The position numbers were made by a program, and so were the translations under genes. 40,758 bases of DNA from an uncultured Granulosicoccaceae bacterium (GTDB taxonomy: Bacteria; Pseudomonadota; Gammaproteobacteria; CALCKW01): positions 1 to 40,758 of the forward strand of contig CALAMQ010000091.1 of assembly GCA_937925815.1 (NCBI GenBank). Reading direction: 5' to 3'. The notes under the pieces are model-generated. The model worked only from the letters and a program-made list of their open reading frames with translations, had not been told where the DNA came from and made no database searches. Shown in pieces: positions 1 to 8,476 of the stretch (positions are counted from its first letter, which is position 1; each line of letters opens with the position of its first letter).

Positions 1-641
<641 letters not shown>

Positions 642-642
642 G

Positions 643-2814
643 TCAGCGTGCGACGCGGCGCGGCAGTGGCGCCTGACTGCACTGGCCACAGCGCCGGTGG
701 TAGTGCGCGACCACCGCGTGCCGTTCTTGTTCGCGCCGTGCGGTGTTGTTTTCGTCGTCAAGCTCTAGCCGACGACGCAATTCACGCCTGAAGAGGTGGC
801 TCTCTCGGTAGTCGAGCAAGGTGCCTTCATCGCGTGTGTAGGGCGCTGCGCAATCGCGCGAGAACAACGCCACGTGGCCAAAGCTCGGCACCTCGCCGCG
901 CGAGACGCGCGCGCCGAGTTTGTTGTCGTCGAGCAAGCTGCCAAGAACCTCGTTGCAGAAGGTTGCAGCCGAGGTGTCCGGGTCAATAAATCGCGTGATC
1001 AGCTCGCGCTCGCCGTCGCTGTCGAGGCCGTATTCGCTTGCGAGAATGGCGAGGTTTTGAGCCATGTAGCGGTCTGCCGCGTCGAGCGTCTCGTCGACCA
1101 GCGACACCATGCCTTGCATCATTGCTTCGGGCAGGCCGAGTTGGTCGCGGTAGTGGGGGTCGTGCCGGCTCTGCGCAATTTCATCACTGAGCTTTGCAAT
1201 CAACGGCCGCATGATCGGCCCGCGCACACGCTCCGCCCAGTAGACACGGATGCCGCTGTGGCGCCACCAGCCCTCGAGGCTGTCTGGGTCGCGCACGCTT
1301 TCGTTGAAGGTCGTCATGGTGTCGACGAGTTTGGTGATGATGCCGGCCACGGTGTAAGGCGTGCGCGAGTCTGTCGGGCGGATCCGCATGGTGGTGTAGC
1401 GACCGACGTCGTAGGCAGTGCGCACGGTGCGGAATCCCGGAGATTCGAGCGTCTGGTTGGCTTTGAGCGTGCCTTGGTTTGCGTCGCGCGCGTCGGTGAC
1501 TTCGCCAACCATCGCGGCAATCGGCGCGCCGAAGCGCTTGCGCAGCAAACGCAGCGAGTGATAGTAACCGGCCACCGCACTGGAGCCGTCTTCGACCACG
1601 TCGTGCATCATCGCCGCCGCGGCGGTGCTGACATCGAGGTTCTCGCCAAACTCGCGCCAGGCCGCGTTGGCGAGTCCAAAGGCGTGCGAGACCATGGTCA
1701 CGCGTGATTTGCGCCGGCACTTGTCGAGGTGGCGGGTCACTTCGAGCGCCGCAAGGTGCAGGGTGTTGATGTCGTTTGGCCAGGCGGCGGCGTCGAAATA
1801 CTCCATCAGCGGTAAGTTGTTGTGCACTTCGTGCACGGCACGACCACGTCGCCCGACGAGGCGGTGGCGTTTTTGCGGGTCGGTCAGCGTGTCGCGAACC
1901 GCTTGCAAGAGCGTGTTCTCTAGCGGTTCGCACAGCGCGTGGTAGTCCACGCCCGGCAGTGAAAACGCAGACAAGGTGAGTTTGTAATCGATCTCAAGCT
2001 GGGTGCGCTCAGGGAAATCTCCACGCGTGTCAACACCTGCCGCCTGCAGCTCGGCCAGTTTGTCCGGGCACAGGGTTGCAATAATTTGTTCGCCAGCCGC
2101 GCGCGCAGACAGCCGGAGTTTGGACACGGTGATTGCGGCAATGGCGTTGGCGTAGCGCGGCGTGATCGATAACTGATCGGTCGCACCGAGCTTCCAGGCG
2201 TCGAGGAAGTCTGCGTGTTGCTGGCGCAGGTTGCGAACGTGCACCGCCACTTGTCTGCCAAAGTGCGCTTCGATATAGGCGTTATCTACAACGGGCGCGT
2301 CTTCGAGTTCAAGCGTTGCAAGCCGGTCGGGTTTGTCGAGGCAGCTGTGAATCAGGGTTGCGACGACAAGGTTCAAGGTCACGCTTCGGTCGCCACCGCC
2401 GTTGCGGCCAAAGCGGCGGATGCCCTGCATGATGACGCCGCTGAGCACCACGGCGTTGATGCTCGGCTCGAGTTTTGGCAGACGGTTGCTGTTGACGACC
2501 TGATCCCAGCCAGAATCGGTCACCGCGATCTGATCGGGGTGAATGTCGAAGGGATCGATTGGCAGGTTGGGGCGGAAGACGCTGGCGAGGATCTCGCGCC
2601 CGCGCACGGTGGCGAGCGTTGCGCGCGGGATATCTCGCACCCGCACCAAGGTCTCGATTTCAGCGTTCTGCCAGGCTTCGGAAATCGGACCGATCAGCGC
2701 GCGCTCGTTGTCGAGCGTGCTCGCAATCAGCCGGTAGGCTTTGATCAATTTGCCAAGCTTGGTCGGTTCAGCTGCAATAGCGCCGGTCACGGTGTTTCGA
2801 CCAACCCGGCTCAT
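643..2814 (-). CDS. Large protein with a RelA/SpoT-like HD hydrolase domain; otherwise unrecognised
   Basis: A 723-aa soluble protein. Residues 370-500 look like the HD hydrolase domain of RelA/SpoT enzymes: H377 in VSHAFGLA, then AAAAMMHDVVEDG with H404-D405 and E408-D409, then FGAPIAAMVGEVTDAR, then KLVDTM with D498 where SpoT has KLADRL. This gives the full metal-binding set. The lysine- and arginine-rich (p)ppGpp synthetase motifs, TGS and ACT domains are not visible. I do not recognise the first 360 residues or the C-terminal 200. Hydrolysis of a nucleotide or alarmone is an inference from the HD motifs alone. The gene lies 43 bp downstream of the HTH/shikimate-kinase regulator on the same strand, so the two probably form one operon. 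A weak AGGGA ribosome site precedes the ATG. Confidence 0.6.
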   Translation of the reverse strand: MSRVGRNTVTGAIAAEPTKLGKLIKAYRLIASTLDNERALIGPISEAWQNAEIETLVRVRDIPRATLATVRGREILASVFRPNLPIDPFDIHPDQIAVTDSGWDQVVNSNRLPKLEPSINAVVLSGVIMQGIRRFGRNGGGDRSVTLNLVVATLIHSCLDKPDRLATLELEDAPVVDNAYIEAHFGRQVAVHVRNLRQQHADFLDAWKLGATDQLSITPRYANAIAAITVSKLRLSARAAGEQIIATLCPDKLAELQAAGVDTRGDFPERTQLEIDYKLTLSAFSLPGVDYHALCEPLENTLLQAVRDTLTDPQKRHRLVGRRGRAVHEVHNNLPLMEYFDAAAWPNDINTLHLAALEVTRHLDKCRRKSRVTMVSHAFGLANAAWREFGENLDVSTAAAAMMHDVVEDGSSAVAGYYHSLRLLRKRFGAPIAAMVGEVTDARDANQGTLKANQTLESPGFRTVRTAYDVGRYTTMRIRPTDSRTPYTVAGIITKLVDTMTTFNESVRDPDSLEGWWRHSGIRVYWAERVRGPIMRPLIAKLSDEIAQSRHDPHYRDQLGLPEAMMQGMVSLVDETLDAADRYMAQNLAILASEYGLDSDGERELITRFIDPDTSAATFCNEVLGSLLDDNKLGARVSRGEVPSFGHVALFSRDCAAPYTRDEGTLLDYRESHLFRRELRRRLELDDENNTARREQERHAVVAHYHRRCGQCSQAPLPRRVAR

Positions 2815-2857
2815 GAGCGTCAGTCCCTACGCAACGGGGAGTGCAATTTGGCGCCTG

Positions 2858-3718
2858 TCACGAATCGCTCGCGTGATCCTCGATGATCCGGCACAAGGTG
2901 CTCGTGGCGGTATCGGACGTGATGGTGCTGGTGTCGATCTGGTAGTCGGCCTGGCTGTAGAAGGTTTCGCGCTCTTGCAACATGAGCTTGAGGTCGTCGA
3001 GCGATTGTTTGTGGCTGTCAAAGGGGCGCATGTCGCCCTGTTGCATCACGCGGTTCATGTGTTGCTCGGGTTGGGCTTGCACCCACACCAAGGTGCAGCG
3101 CTCGCGCAAGAGGTTGTAGGTGGGGGCTTCTGCCACCAAGCTGCCGCCGGTCTCTATCAGGCAACGGTCAGTTTTCTCGATGATGTCGTGGAGCGCGGCT
3201 GATTCCCAGCGGCGGTAGGCGTTCTGGCCACCGAGGTCCATGATCTCGGCAAGCGACATACCGGCTAGTTCTACGATGCGGTCACTGATGCGGATGAACG
3301 GCATCTTGAGCTGGTCAGCCGCCGCACGTCCGATGGTGGACTTGCCTGCACCTCGCAGCCCCAAGAGGGCGAAGCGGTTAGAAGTCTCGCGTCGAGCGGT
3401 GCCAACGACGGTCTGCACGTGTGCGAGCAGCTTGTGTTTTTGGTCGTTGTCCATGCGGTTGATCAGCGCGTGGAGTTCGGCGTCTTCAGGTCCGTGTCGG
3501 TCGAGATCGATCAGATCGAGCAGATTGACGTCGAGCGCGCGCGAAATCTTGTAGAGCATCGCGAAGGACAAGTTGGCCTGGCCGCTTTCGACCTGAGCGA
3601 GGTAGCGCTCTGAAATCTCAGAGTGATTGGACAGGTGCTTGCGCGAGACACCGCGCTGGGCACGCAGCGACCGGACCCGTCGACCAATCTCTGCCAACCA
3701 ATTGTTCATCGCTTCCAT
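2858..3718 (-). CDS. XRE-family regulator with C-terminal shikimate kinase-like domain (BoxR/BzdR type)
   Basis: A 286-aa two-domain protein. Residues 9-70 form an XRE-type helix-turn-helix (IGRRVRSLRAQRGVSRKHLS, then SERYLAQVESGQANLS). Residues 115-280 have a shikimate kinase fold with Walker A GLRGAGKST (120-128), ETGGSL (189-194) and a lid-like QGDMRPF segment. This architecture is that of BoxR and BzdR, repressors whose kinase-like domain senses benzoyl-CoA rather than phosphorylating shikimate. The GLRGAGKST and GDMRP signatures are typical of that group. No benzoyl-CoA pathway genes are in this window, so the effector here may be another acyl-CoA or metabolite. It heads the operon with the HD-domain gene and is divergent from the aminotransferase gene. 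The start may be ATG 3718 or ATG 3709; the latter has GGAAG three bases upstream. Confidence 0.82.
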   Translation of the reverse strand: MEAMNNWLAEIGRRVRSLRAQRGVSRKHLSNHSEISERYLAQVESGQANLSFAMLYKISRALDVNLLDLIDLDRHGPEDAELHALINRMDNDQKHKLLAHVQTVVGTARRETSNRFALLGLRGAGKSTIGRAAADQLKMPFIRISDRIVELAGMSLAEIMDLGGQNAYRRWESAALHDIIEKTDRCLIETGGSLVAEAPTYNLLRERCTLVWVQAQPEQHMNRVMQQGDMRPFDSHKQSLDDLKLMLQERETFYSQADYQIDTSTITSDTATSTLCRIIEDHASDS

Positions 3719-3848
3719 AGGTGTCTGTCTCTACCGCGCGACGCGCGTTGCACGTGGCGTCGGCCCTTGGCCTGTTGTGAATCTGAATGCGGCCGCCAGG
3801 GGTTTAAGGGCGTGGCGACACGGCTTAAGGCTTAAATCATAGCGCTTT

Positions 3849-3861
3849 ACAACACAGTTGT
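3849..3861. promoter_or_regulatory. 13-bp dyad between divergent regulator and aminotransferase genes
   Basis: ACAAC-ACA-GTTGT is a perfect 5-bp-arm dyad in the 240-bp gap between the BoxR-type regulator (start 3718, minus) and aspC-like gene (start 3959, plus). Three GGYTTAA words lie just to its left (around 3799-3835). The position suits an operator for either promoter. The protein that binds it is unknown, and arms this short can arise by chance. Confidence 0.3.
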
Positions 3862-3893
3862 CGGGCGGAATCGCCGGTTTCTTGACCGGCATT

Positions 3894-3902
3894 TGATAGA
3901 AT
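3894..3902 (+). promoter_or_regulatory. Probable extended -10 promoter element of the aspC-like gene
   Basis: TGATAGAAT is a TGn extended -10 followed by TAGAAT, 57 bases before the GTG start at 3959. No -35 box sits at the normal spacing: TTGACC at 3882-3887 is only nine bases away. An extended -10 promoter is therefore the simplest reading. The same TAGAAT hexamer occurs upstream of argC, metR and cobS. Confidence 0.35.
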
Positions 3903-3958
3903 GCACCGATTCTCGGCCGTCAGCGGCCCGCCACCCGAACTTTCGCTGGAGTCCTTCT

Positions 3959-5143
3959 GTGTTTAGCCAACTTTCCGCCCCCACACCCGATGCAATCCTC
4001 GCGCTGATGACGGCCTTTCGCGCCGACACGCGAACGGACAAAGTGGATTTGGGGGTCGGCGTGTACCGCGACGCGAGCGGCGACACCCCGGTGCTCGACG
4101 CCGTGCGCGAAGCCGAGCAGCGCGTGTTCCAGGCACAGCAAACCAAGGCCTATGTTGGCGTCGCGGGTGACGCTGTGTTCTGTGAAGAAATGATCGGCAT
4201 GACGCTCGGTTCTTCGGTGCCCGCTGAGCGGGTGCGCTGCCTGCAAGCTCCGGGTGGCTCGGGGGCGTTGCGGTTGGTCGGGGAACTCATGAACCAGGCC
4301 AAGCACGGTGCCCGCGTGTTCATCAGTGACCCAAGCTGGCCCAACCACGTGCCATTGCTTGAAGCCGCCGGGTTGGAGATTCACTCCTATCCGTATTTCG
4401 ATCCCGACACGCGCGACGTGAACATTGAAGGCATGCTCGAGGGTATCGCCGAGGCGGGACCTGGCGACTTGGTGCTGCTGCACGGCTGCTGCCACAACCC
4501 AACTGGCGCAAGCTTTAGCGCTGAGCACTGGGCGGCAATTGCCGAGCGCGCCGTGGCGCAGGGATTCGTGCCCTTCGTCGACTTCGCCTATCAGGGTTTC
4601 GGCGAGGGACTGGAAGAAGACGCAGCCGGCGTGCGCGCACTCGCAGCCGTGGTGCCGGAAATGGTGCTGGCAGCATCTTGCTCAAAGAACTTTGGTCTCT
4701 ACCGCGAGCGCGTGGGCGCGGCGATTGTCGTCGCCGAGAACGCCACCTTGGCAGACCTTGCCTTCCGCAACGCGATGTCTGTCGCGCGCGGCAGTTACTC
4801 CATGCCGCCGGACCACGGTGCGGCGGTGGTGCGCGCAATCATGCAAGACCCCTCGCTCAAATCACGTTGGATCACTGAACTCGACACCATGCGCAAGCGC
4901 ATGCTCGATACCCGCAGTGAATTGGTGACGGAGTTGCGTAATGCCACGGGCAGCGAACGCTTTGATTTCATTGGCCGTCACAGCGGGATGTTCTCGCGCC
5001 TAGGTATTCCAGGTGCGCAGATCGAGCGCATGCGTGAGGAGCACGGCATTTACATCGTCGGTGACAGCCGAATAAACGTCGCGGGCTTCAAGACGGGCCA
5101 GGCGGCGAAATTTGCGCAAGCACTGGTGGCCACTGAAGCCTGA
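3959..5143 (+). CDS. aspC: Aspartate/aromatic amino acid aminotransferase, class I PLP enzyme
   Basis: The start GTG at 3959 has GGAG seven bases upstream and gives 394 aa, matching the length and N-terminus of E. coli AspC (about 396 aa). An upstream ATG at 3893 would add 22 residues unlike the family. Conserved blocks follow the AspC/TyrB order: KVDLGVGVYRD, PGGSGALR, ISDPSWPNH, LLHGCCHNPTGA, FVDFAYQGF, SCSKNFGLYRERVG (PLP lysine in SKNFG), and a closing arginine-containing RINVAGF. The enzyme moves the amino group between aspartate or an aromatic amino acid and 2-oxoglutarate in the cytoplasm. Sequence reading alone does not separate aspartate from aromatic preference. The glutamine amidotransferase gene begins 11 bases after its stop, so the two are probably one transcription unit. 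Confidence 0.9.
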   Translation: MFSQLSAPTPDAILALMTAFRADTRTDKVDLGVGVYRDASGDTPVLDAVREAEQRVFQAQQTKAYVGVAGDAVFCEEMIGMTLGSSVPAERVRCLQAPGGSGALRLVGELMNQAKHGARVFISDPSWPNHVPLLEAAGLEIHSYPYFDPDTRDVNIEGMLEGIAEAGPGDLVLLHGCCHNPTGASFSAEHWAAIAERAVAQGFVPFVDFAYQGFGEGLEEDAAGVRALAAVVPEMVLAASCSKNFGLYRERVGAAIVVAENATLADLAFRNAMSVARGSYSMPPDHGAAVVRAIMQDPSLKSRWITELDTMRKRMLDTRSELVTELRNATGSERFDFIGRHSGMFSRLGIPGAQIERMREEHGIYIVGDSRINVAGFKTGQAAKFAQALVATEA

Positions 5144-5154
5144 GGGGCATCGTC

Positions 5155-5868
5155 ATGCAGCTCGGTATTCTCGAAACAGGCCGGCCGCCAGAAGATTTGC
5201 AAGGGCGGTTTGAAGATTATCCCGGCATGATGCGCACCATGCTGGGCGCCGTCGGTGCGAGCTGCGAGTACCGCCACTATGCGGCGCTAGATGGCGAGCT
5301 GCCAGGCGCGTCCGGCGAGTGCGATGCCTGGCTGATCACCGGCTCGCGCTTTGCCGCCTACGACCCCGATCCCTGGATTGCAGAACTCAAGGGCTTTGTG
5401 CGGGCCGCATACGAAAGCGGCGCGCCGATGCTCGGCGTGTGCTTTGGCCACCAGATCATGGCGGCAGCACTCGGTGGGCGGGTGGAGAAATCCGACAAGG
5501 GCTGGGGTGTGGGCGTGCATCGATACACCTTAGACGCGGTGCCAGAGTGGTTGCCCGACGCGCCTGAATCGCTCTCCATCCAGGCGTTTCACCAAGACCA
5601 AGTCGTGGTCGTGCCACCCGACGCCACGGTGCTTGCGCACTCGGATTTTTGCGAGGTAGCGGCGCTCGGCTACGGCGATCAAGCTTTGTCGGTGCAGGCG
5701 CACCCGGAGTTTCGCGCGGATTACACCGGCGCCTTGCTCGGCACCCGGCGCGAGCTGATTGGTGATGAGCGTGTAGACGCCGCGCTGGCAACGCTCGAAG
5801 ACCCGCTCGACAGCCCCTTTGTTGCGCGTTGGTTCAGCGGCCTAGCCGGTCTCAGCGCTCAGAGTTGA
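5155..5868 (+). CDS. Class I glutamine amidotransferase-like protein
   Basis: A 237-aa single-domain protein with the class I amidotransferase triad. The nucleophile is C96 in MLGVCFGHQI, with H183 and E185 in VQAHPEF. ITGSRFAAYDPDPWI near residue 61 is the loop of the stand-alone 'GMP synthase-like' group, which lacks any fused synthase. Such proteins release ammonia from glutamine or hydrolyse gamma-glutamyl compounds. No partner synthetase subunit is adjacent, so the acceptor is unknown. It follows the aminotransferase by 11 bases on the same strand and probably shares its message. The 3' end runs into a short tandem repeat and then converges on the decarboxylase gene. Confidence 0.85.
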   Translation: MQLGILETGRPPEDLQGRFEDYPGMMRTMLGAVGASCEYRHYAALDGELPGASGECDAWLITGSRFAAYDPDPWIAELKGFVRAAYESGAPMLGVCFGHQIMAAALGGRVEKSDKGWGVGVHRYTLDAVPEWLPDAPESLSIQAFHQDQVVVVPPDATVLAHSDFCEVAALGYGDQALSVQAHPEFRADYTGALLGTRRELIGDERVDAALATLEDPLDSPFVARWFSGLAGLSAQS

Positions 5869-5870
5869 AG

Positions 5871-5912
5871 GGTGCGGCCGGCTAGGTGCGGCCGGCGAGG
5901 TGCGGTCGGCGA
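5871..5912 (+). repeat. Three tandem copies of a 14-bp GC-rich unit
   Basis: GGTGCGGCCGGCTA, GGTGCGGCCGGCGA and GGTGCGGTCGGCGA follow one another without gaps, starting two bases after the amidotransferase stop. The array sits between two convergent genes. The core GTGCGGCCGGC recurs inside the MITE near 21626. No terminator-like T run follows. It may be slipped-strand expansion or the remnant of a mobile repeat. Confidence 0.8.
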
Positions 5913-5923
5913 GGCGTCCCCAA

Positions 5924-7354
5924 CTAGGCATCCTGAACACTGGCTTGCATCAACGTCCAGAGCGCTTCGACGTGCTCGCGTTCGGTGCGTTCGACGCCGA
6001 CCGACACGCGCACAAACCAACGGCCATCGAGCGTCGCCGGTGACAGGAACGCTTGACCGGAATCGTTGATACGCCGGACCCAATCAAGCGTGTGGCTGTC
6101 GAGGGCGTCTCCACTGAGGGGCGCGCCTGCGTGGTCGCCGAGGTGGCGCACGCACACGGTTTGCAGCGTGAGCGGCGCCACCAGCTCCCAGTCTGGGTGC
6201 GCCGAGACGGTCTCTGCCAGCCAGCGTGCGTTGTCCAGATCGCGGCGAAGGCGGGACTGAATCGCTTCGATTCCGTCGAGCGACAAATGAAACCACAGCT
6301 TCAATGCGCGAAACCGCCGGCCCAGAGGTATGCCCCAGTCGCGGTACTGCGTGACTTGGCCGTCGGCGCCACTTTGTAAGTAGCTTGGGTTGGTCGAGAG
6401 CACGCGCACCAAAGTCTCTGTGTCGCGCACGTAACACAGCGCGCAGTCGAGCACGGTGCCGAACCACTTGTGCGGGTTCCACGCCACGGAATCCGCCCGT
6501 TCCACGCCGTGCCACAAGTGGCGGCATTCGGACAGCAGCATGGCGCTGCCGGCCATGGCCGCGTCAACGTGCAACCACACGCCACGGGCTTCGGTCACCG
6601 TGGCGATGTCATCAATCGGGTCAAAGGCGGTGATGCCGGTCGAGCCGCTGGAGGTGACAACCAACGCCGGTTGCAAGCCATTGCGGATGTCAGAGTCGAT
6701 TGCCTCGGCGAGGGCGGCTGGGTCCATGCTGCGGTGCACGGGATCGCAGTCCACCATGCGCAAATTGGCGTCGCCAAAGCCCGCCAATTGCACGGCTTTG
6801 GCAACCGATGAATGTGCTTGTTCAGTGGTGTAGACCGTCAGTGCCGAAGGTGTCGCTTGCAGGCCACCGCGCAGTTTGCAGAAGTCGGATGCGCGTTCGC
6901 GCGCGACCAACGCCATGACCACCATTGCGCTCGAGGCGGTGTCATGGATTGAGCCGTGCCAGGCATCACTTAGCCCGGTCAGTTGACGCAGCCAGTCACA
7001 AGTGACTTCTTCAACTTCGGTCAACGCCGGACAGCTCTCCCAGGAAATGCCCAAGCTCCCGATGCCGCTGCTCGCGATGTCGCCAAGCACAGACGCCAGA
7101 CTCGCGTTAGACGGGAACCAACCAAAGTGCATTGGGTGTTGCATGTGGGTTAAGCCTGGGACCACACGTTGATCGAGCTGCTGTAACAGCGCGTCAAAGG
7201 CCACGGTGTCCTGCGGTGCGGTCGCTGGAAACTGGTTGCGTACATCGCCAGGCGAAACCTGTGCCCGCACGGGCATTTCGTTCAAGTGCTCGCGGTAATC
7301 TGCAATCCAATCGATGAGCGCGTGGCCTGCGTCGCGAAATTCATCTGGTGTCAT
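5924..7354 (-). CDS. PLP-dependent amino acid decarboxylase, group II (aromatic-L-amino-acid decarboxylase-like)
   Basis: A 476-aa protein, the usual size for the group. It starts FRDAGHALIDWIADY, like aromatic amino acid decarboxylases. It then shows HMQHPMHFGWFPS (about 70-82) for substrate binding, H181 in QAHSS that would stack on the cofactor ring, HVDAA with D264 binding the pyridine nitrogen, and WNPHKWFGT with the Schiff-base lysine K296. The chemistry would be removal of CO2 from an aromatic or similar amino acid to give an amine. The substrate (Tyr, Trp, Dopa, Phe, Glu or Asp) cannot be chosen from the sequence alone. It converges with the aminotransferase/amidotransferase pair and is divergent from cobS. 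No amine transporter sits beside it. Confidence 0.88.
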   Translation of the reverse strand: MTPDEFRDAGHALIDWIADYREHLNEMPVRAQVSPGDVRNQFPATAPQDTVAFDALLQQLDQRVVPGLTHMQHPMHFGWFPSNASLASVLGDIASSGIGSLGISWESCPALTEVEEVTCDWLRQLTGLSDAWHGSIHDTASSAMVVMALVARERASDFCKLRGGLQATPSALTVYTTEQAHSSVAKAVQLAGFGDANLRMVDCDPVHRSMDPAALAEAIDSDIRNGLQPALVVTSSGSTGITAFDPIDDIATVTEARGVWLHVDAAMAGSAMLLSECRHLWHGVERADSVAWNPHKWFGTVLDCALCYVRDTETLVRVLSTNPSYLQSGADGQVTQYRDWGIPLGRRFRALKLWFHLSLDGIEAIQSRLRRDLDNARWLAETVSAHPDWELVAPLTLQTVCVRHLGDHAGAPLSGDALDSHTLDWVRRINDSGQAFLSPATLDGRWFVRVSVGVERTEREHVEALWTLMQASVQDA

Positions 7355-7506
7355 GGTGAGTCTGCGGGTGTTGGATGCGCAGAGTGTACCGCGTGCTCCC
7401 TATTGCCGCGTCTGGACCCAGCAGCTGCCCCGGCATGGTGGGCAAAAGGGGAGTAGAATGGGGGATTGCGCCTACCTTGCCCACCAGATTCAAACGACCG
7501 CCCGCC

Positions 7507-8472
7507 ATGATCAAGCAGACTCAAGCAGATAACCTGTTGCCCGACACCGCTGTGGCGGTACAAGACGTTTTTGGTTTCGACAGCGCATTGACTGTGCCGG
7601 CCTACAGTGCTGCCACTGAGCACGTGCCCGCAATCGACCCTGATTACCTTTTTGACCCAACCACAACCCGGGCGATCCTCGCGGGCTTTTCTCACAACCG
7701 TCGTGTGCTGGTGTCAGGCTTGCACGGCACCGGTAAGTCAACTCACATCGAGCAAGTCGCCGCGCGGCTCAATTGGCCCTGCCTGCGCATCAACCTCGAC
7801 AGCCACGTCAGCCGACTGGATTTGATTGGCAAAGACGCCATTGTGTTGCGCGAAGGCGTGCAGGTGACAGAATTTCAGGACGGCATTCTGCCGTGGTCAA
7901 TTCAGAACAACATCGCGCTGGTGTTTGATGAATACGACGCCGGTCGACCGGACGTGATGTTTGTGATTCAGCGCGTTCTCGAGACCGCAGGACGGCTCAC
8001 GCTGCTCGACCAATCGCGTGTGCTTGAACCGCACCCCGGTTTTCGCCTGTTTGCCACGGCCAACACGGTGGGTCTTGGCGACGCAACCGGTCTGTATCAC
8101 GGCACCCAACCTCTCAATCAGGCGCAGCTCGACCGCTGGTCAATCGCGACCACACTCAATTACCTGCCACACGAGCAAGAGTGCGGCATTGTCATGGCCA
8201 AGGCACCATCACTGCACGACGACGAAGGACGAAACATGGTCGACCGCATGGTGAAGCTCGCAGACTTGACCCGCGCGGCCTTTCGCTCTGGTGACCTGTC
8301 AACGGTGATGTCACCGCGCACCGTGATCACGTGGACCGAGAACCTCGCAATTTTCGAAGACGTTTGTGAGGCTTTCCGGTTTACCTTTTTGAATAAATGC
8401 GATCCCTTTGAACGCCCGCTGGTGGCGGAGTTGTATCAACGGGCCTTCGGCGTCGACCTAGACGTCGGTTAA
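7507..8472 (+). CDS. cobS: Aerobic cobaltochelatase subunit CobS (AAA+ ATPase)
   Basis: Starting at ATG 7507 the protein is 321 aa, close to the usual 325-332 of CobS. The upstream in-frame extension to 7375 is unlike the family. Walker A is GLHGTGKST (71-79), Walker [11 protein letters not shown] (137-146). Family blocks include [45 protein letters not shown] (arginine finger region) and [12 protein letters not shown]. CobS forms a hexamer with CobT, and this AAA+/VWA chaperone pair drives ATP-dependent cobalt insertion by CobN into hydrogenobyrinic acid diamide. cobT starts four bases after the stop. No cobN or other cobalamin biosynthesis gene is in the window. A TAGAAT hexamer at 7454-7459 could be the -10 element. 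Confidence 0.93.
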   Translation: MIKQTQADNLLPDTAVAVQDVFGFDSALTVPAYSAATEHVPAIDPDYLFDPTTTRAILAGFSHNRRVLVSGLHGTGKSTHIEQVAARLNWPCLRINLDSHVSRLDLIGKDAIVLREGVQVTEFQDGILPWSIQNNIALVFDEYDAGRPDVMFVIQRVLETAGRLTLLDQSRVLEPHPGFRLFATANTVGLGDATGLYHGTQPLNQAQLDRWSIATTLNYLPHEQECGIVMAKAPSLHDDEGRNMVDRMVKLADLTRAAFRSGDLSTVMSPRTVITWTENLAIFEDVCEAFRFTFLNKCDPFERPLVAELYQRAFGVDLDVG

Positions 8473-8476
8473 GGGC

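Noticed and set aside
796-1707. 303-aa open frame antisense to the HD-domain gene
   Set aside because: High-GC shadow frame: no recognisable motif, no ribosome site, and the opposite strand encodes a clear HD domain.
2215-2886. 223-aa open frame antisense to the start of the HD-domain gene
   Set aside because: Shadow of codon bias, and it runs across the promoter-proximal part of the minus-strand operon.
3882-3902. TTGACC / TAGAAT as a classical -35/-10 pair before aspC
   Set aside because: Spacing is nine bases instead of about 17; only the extended -10 reading is kept.
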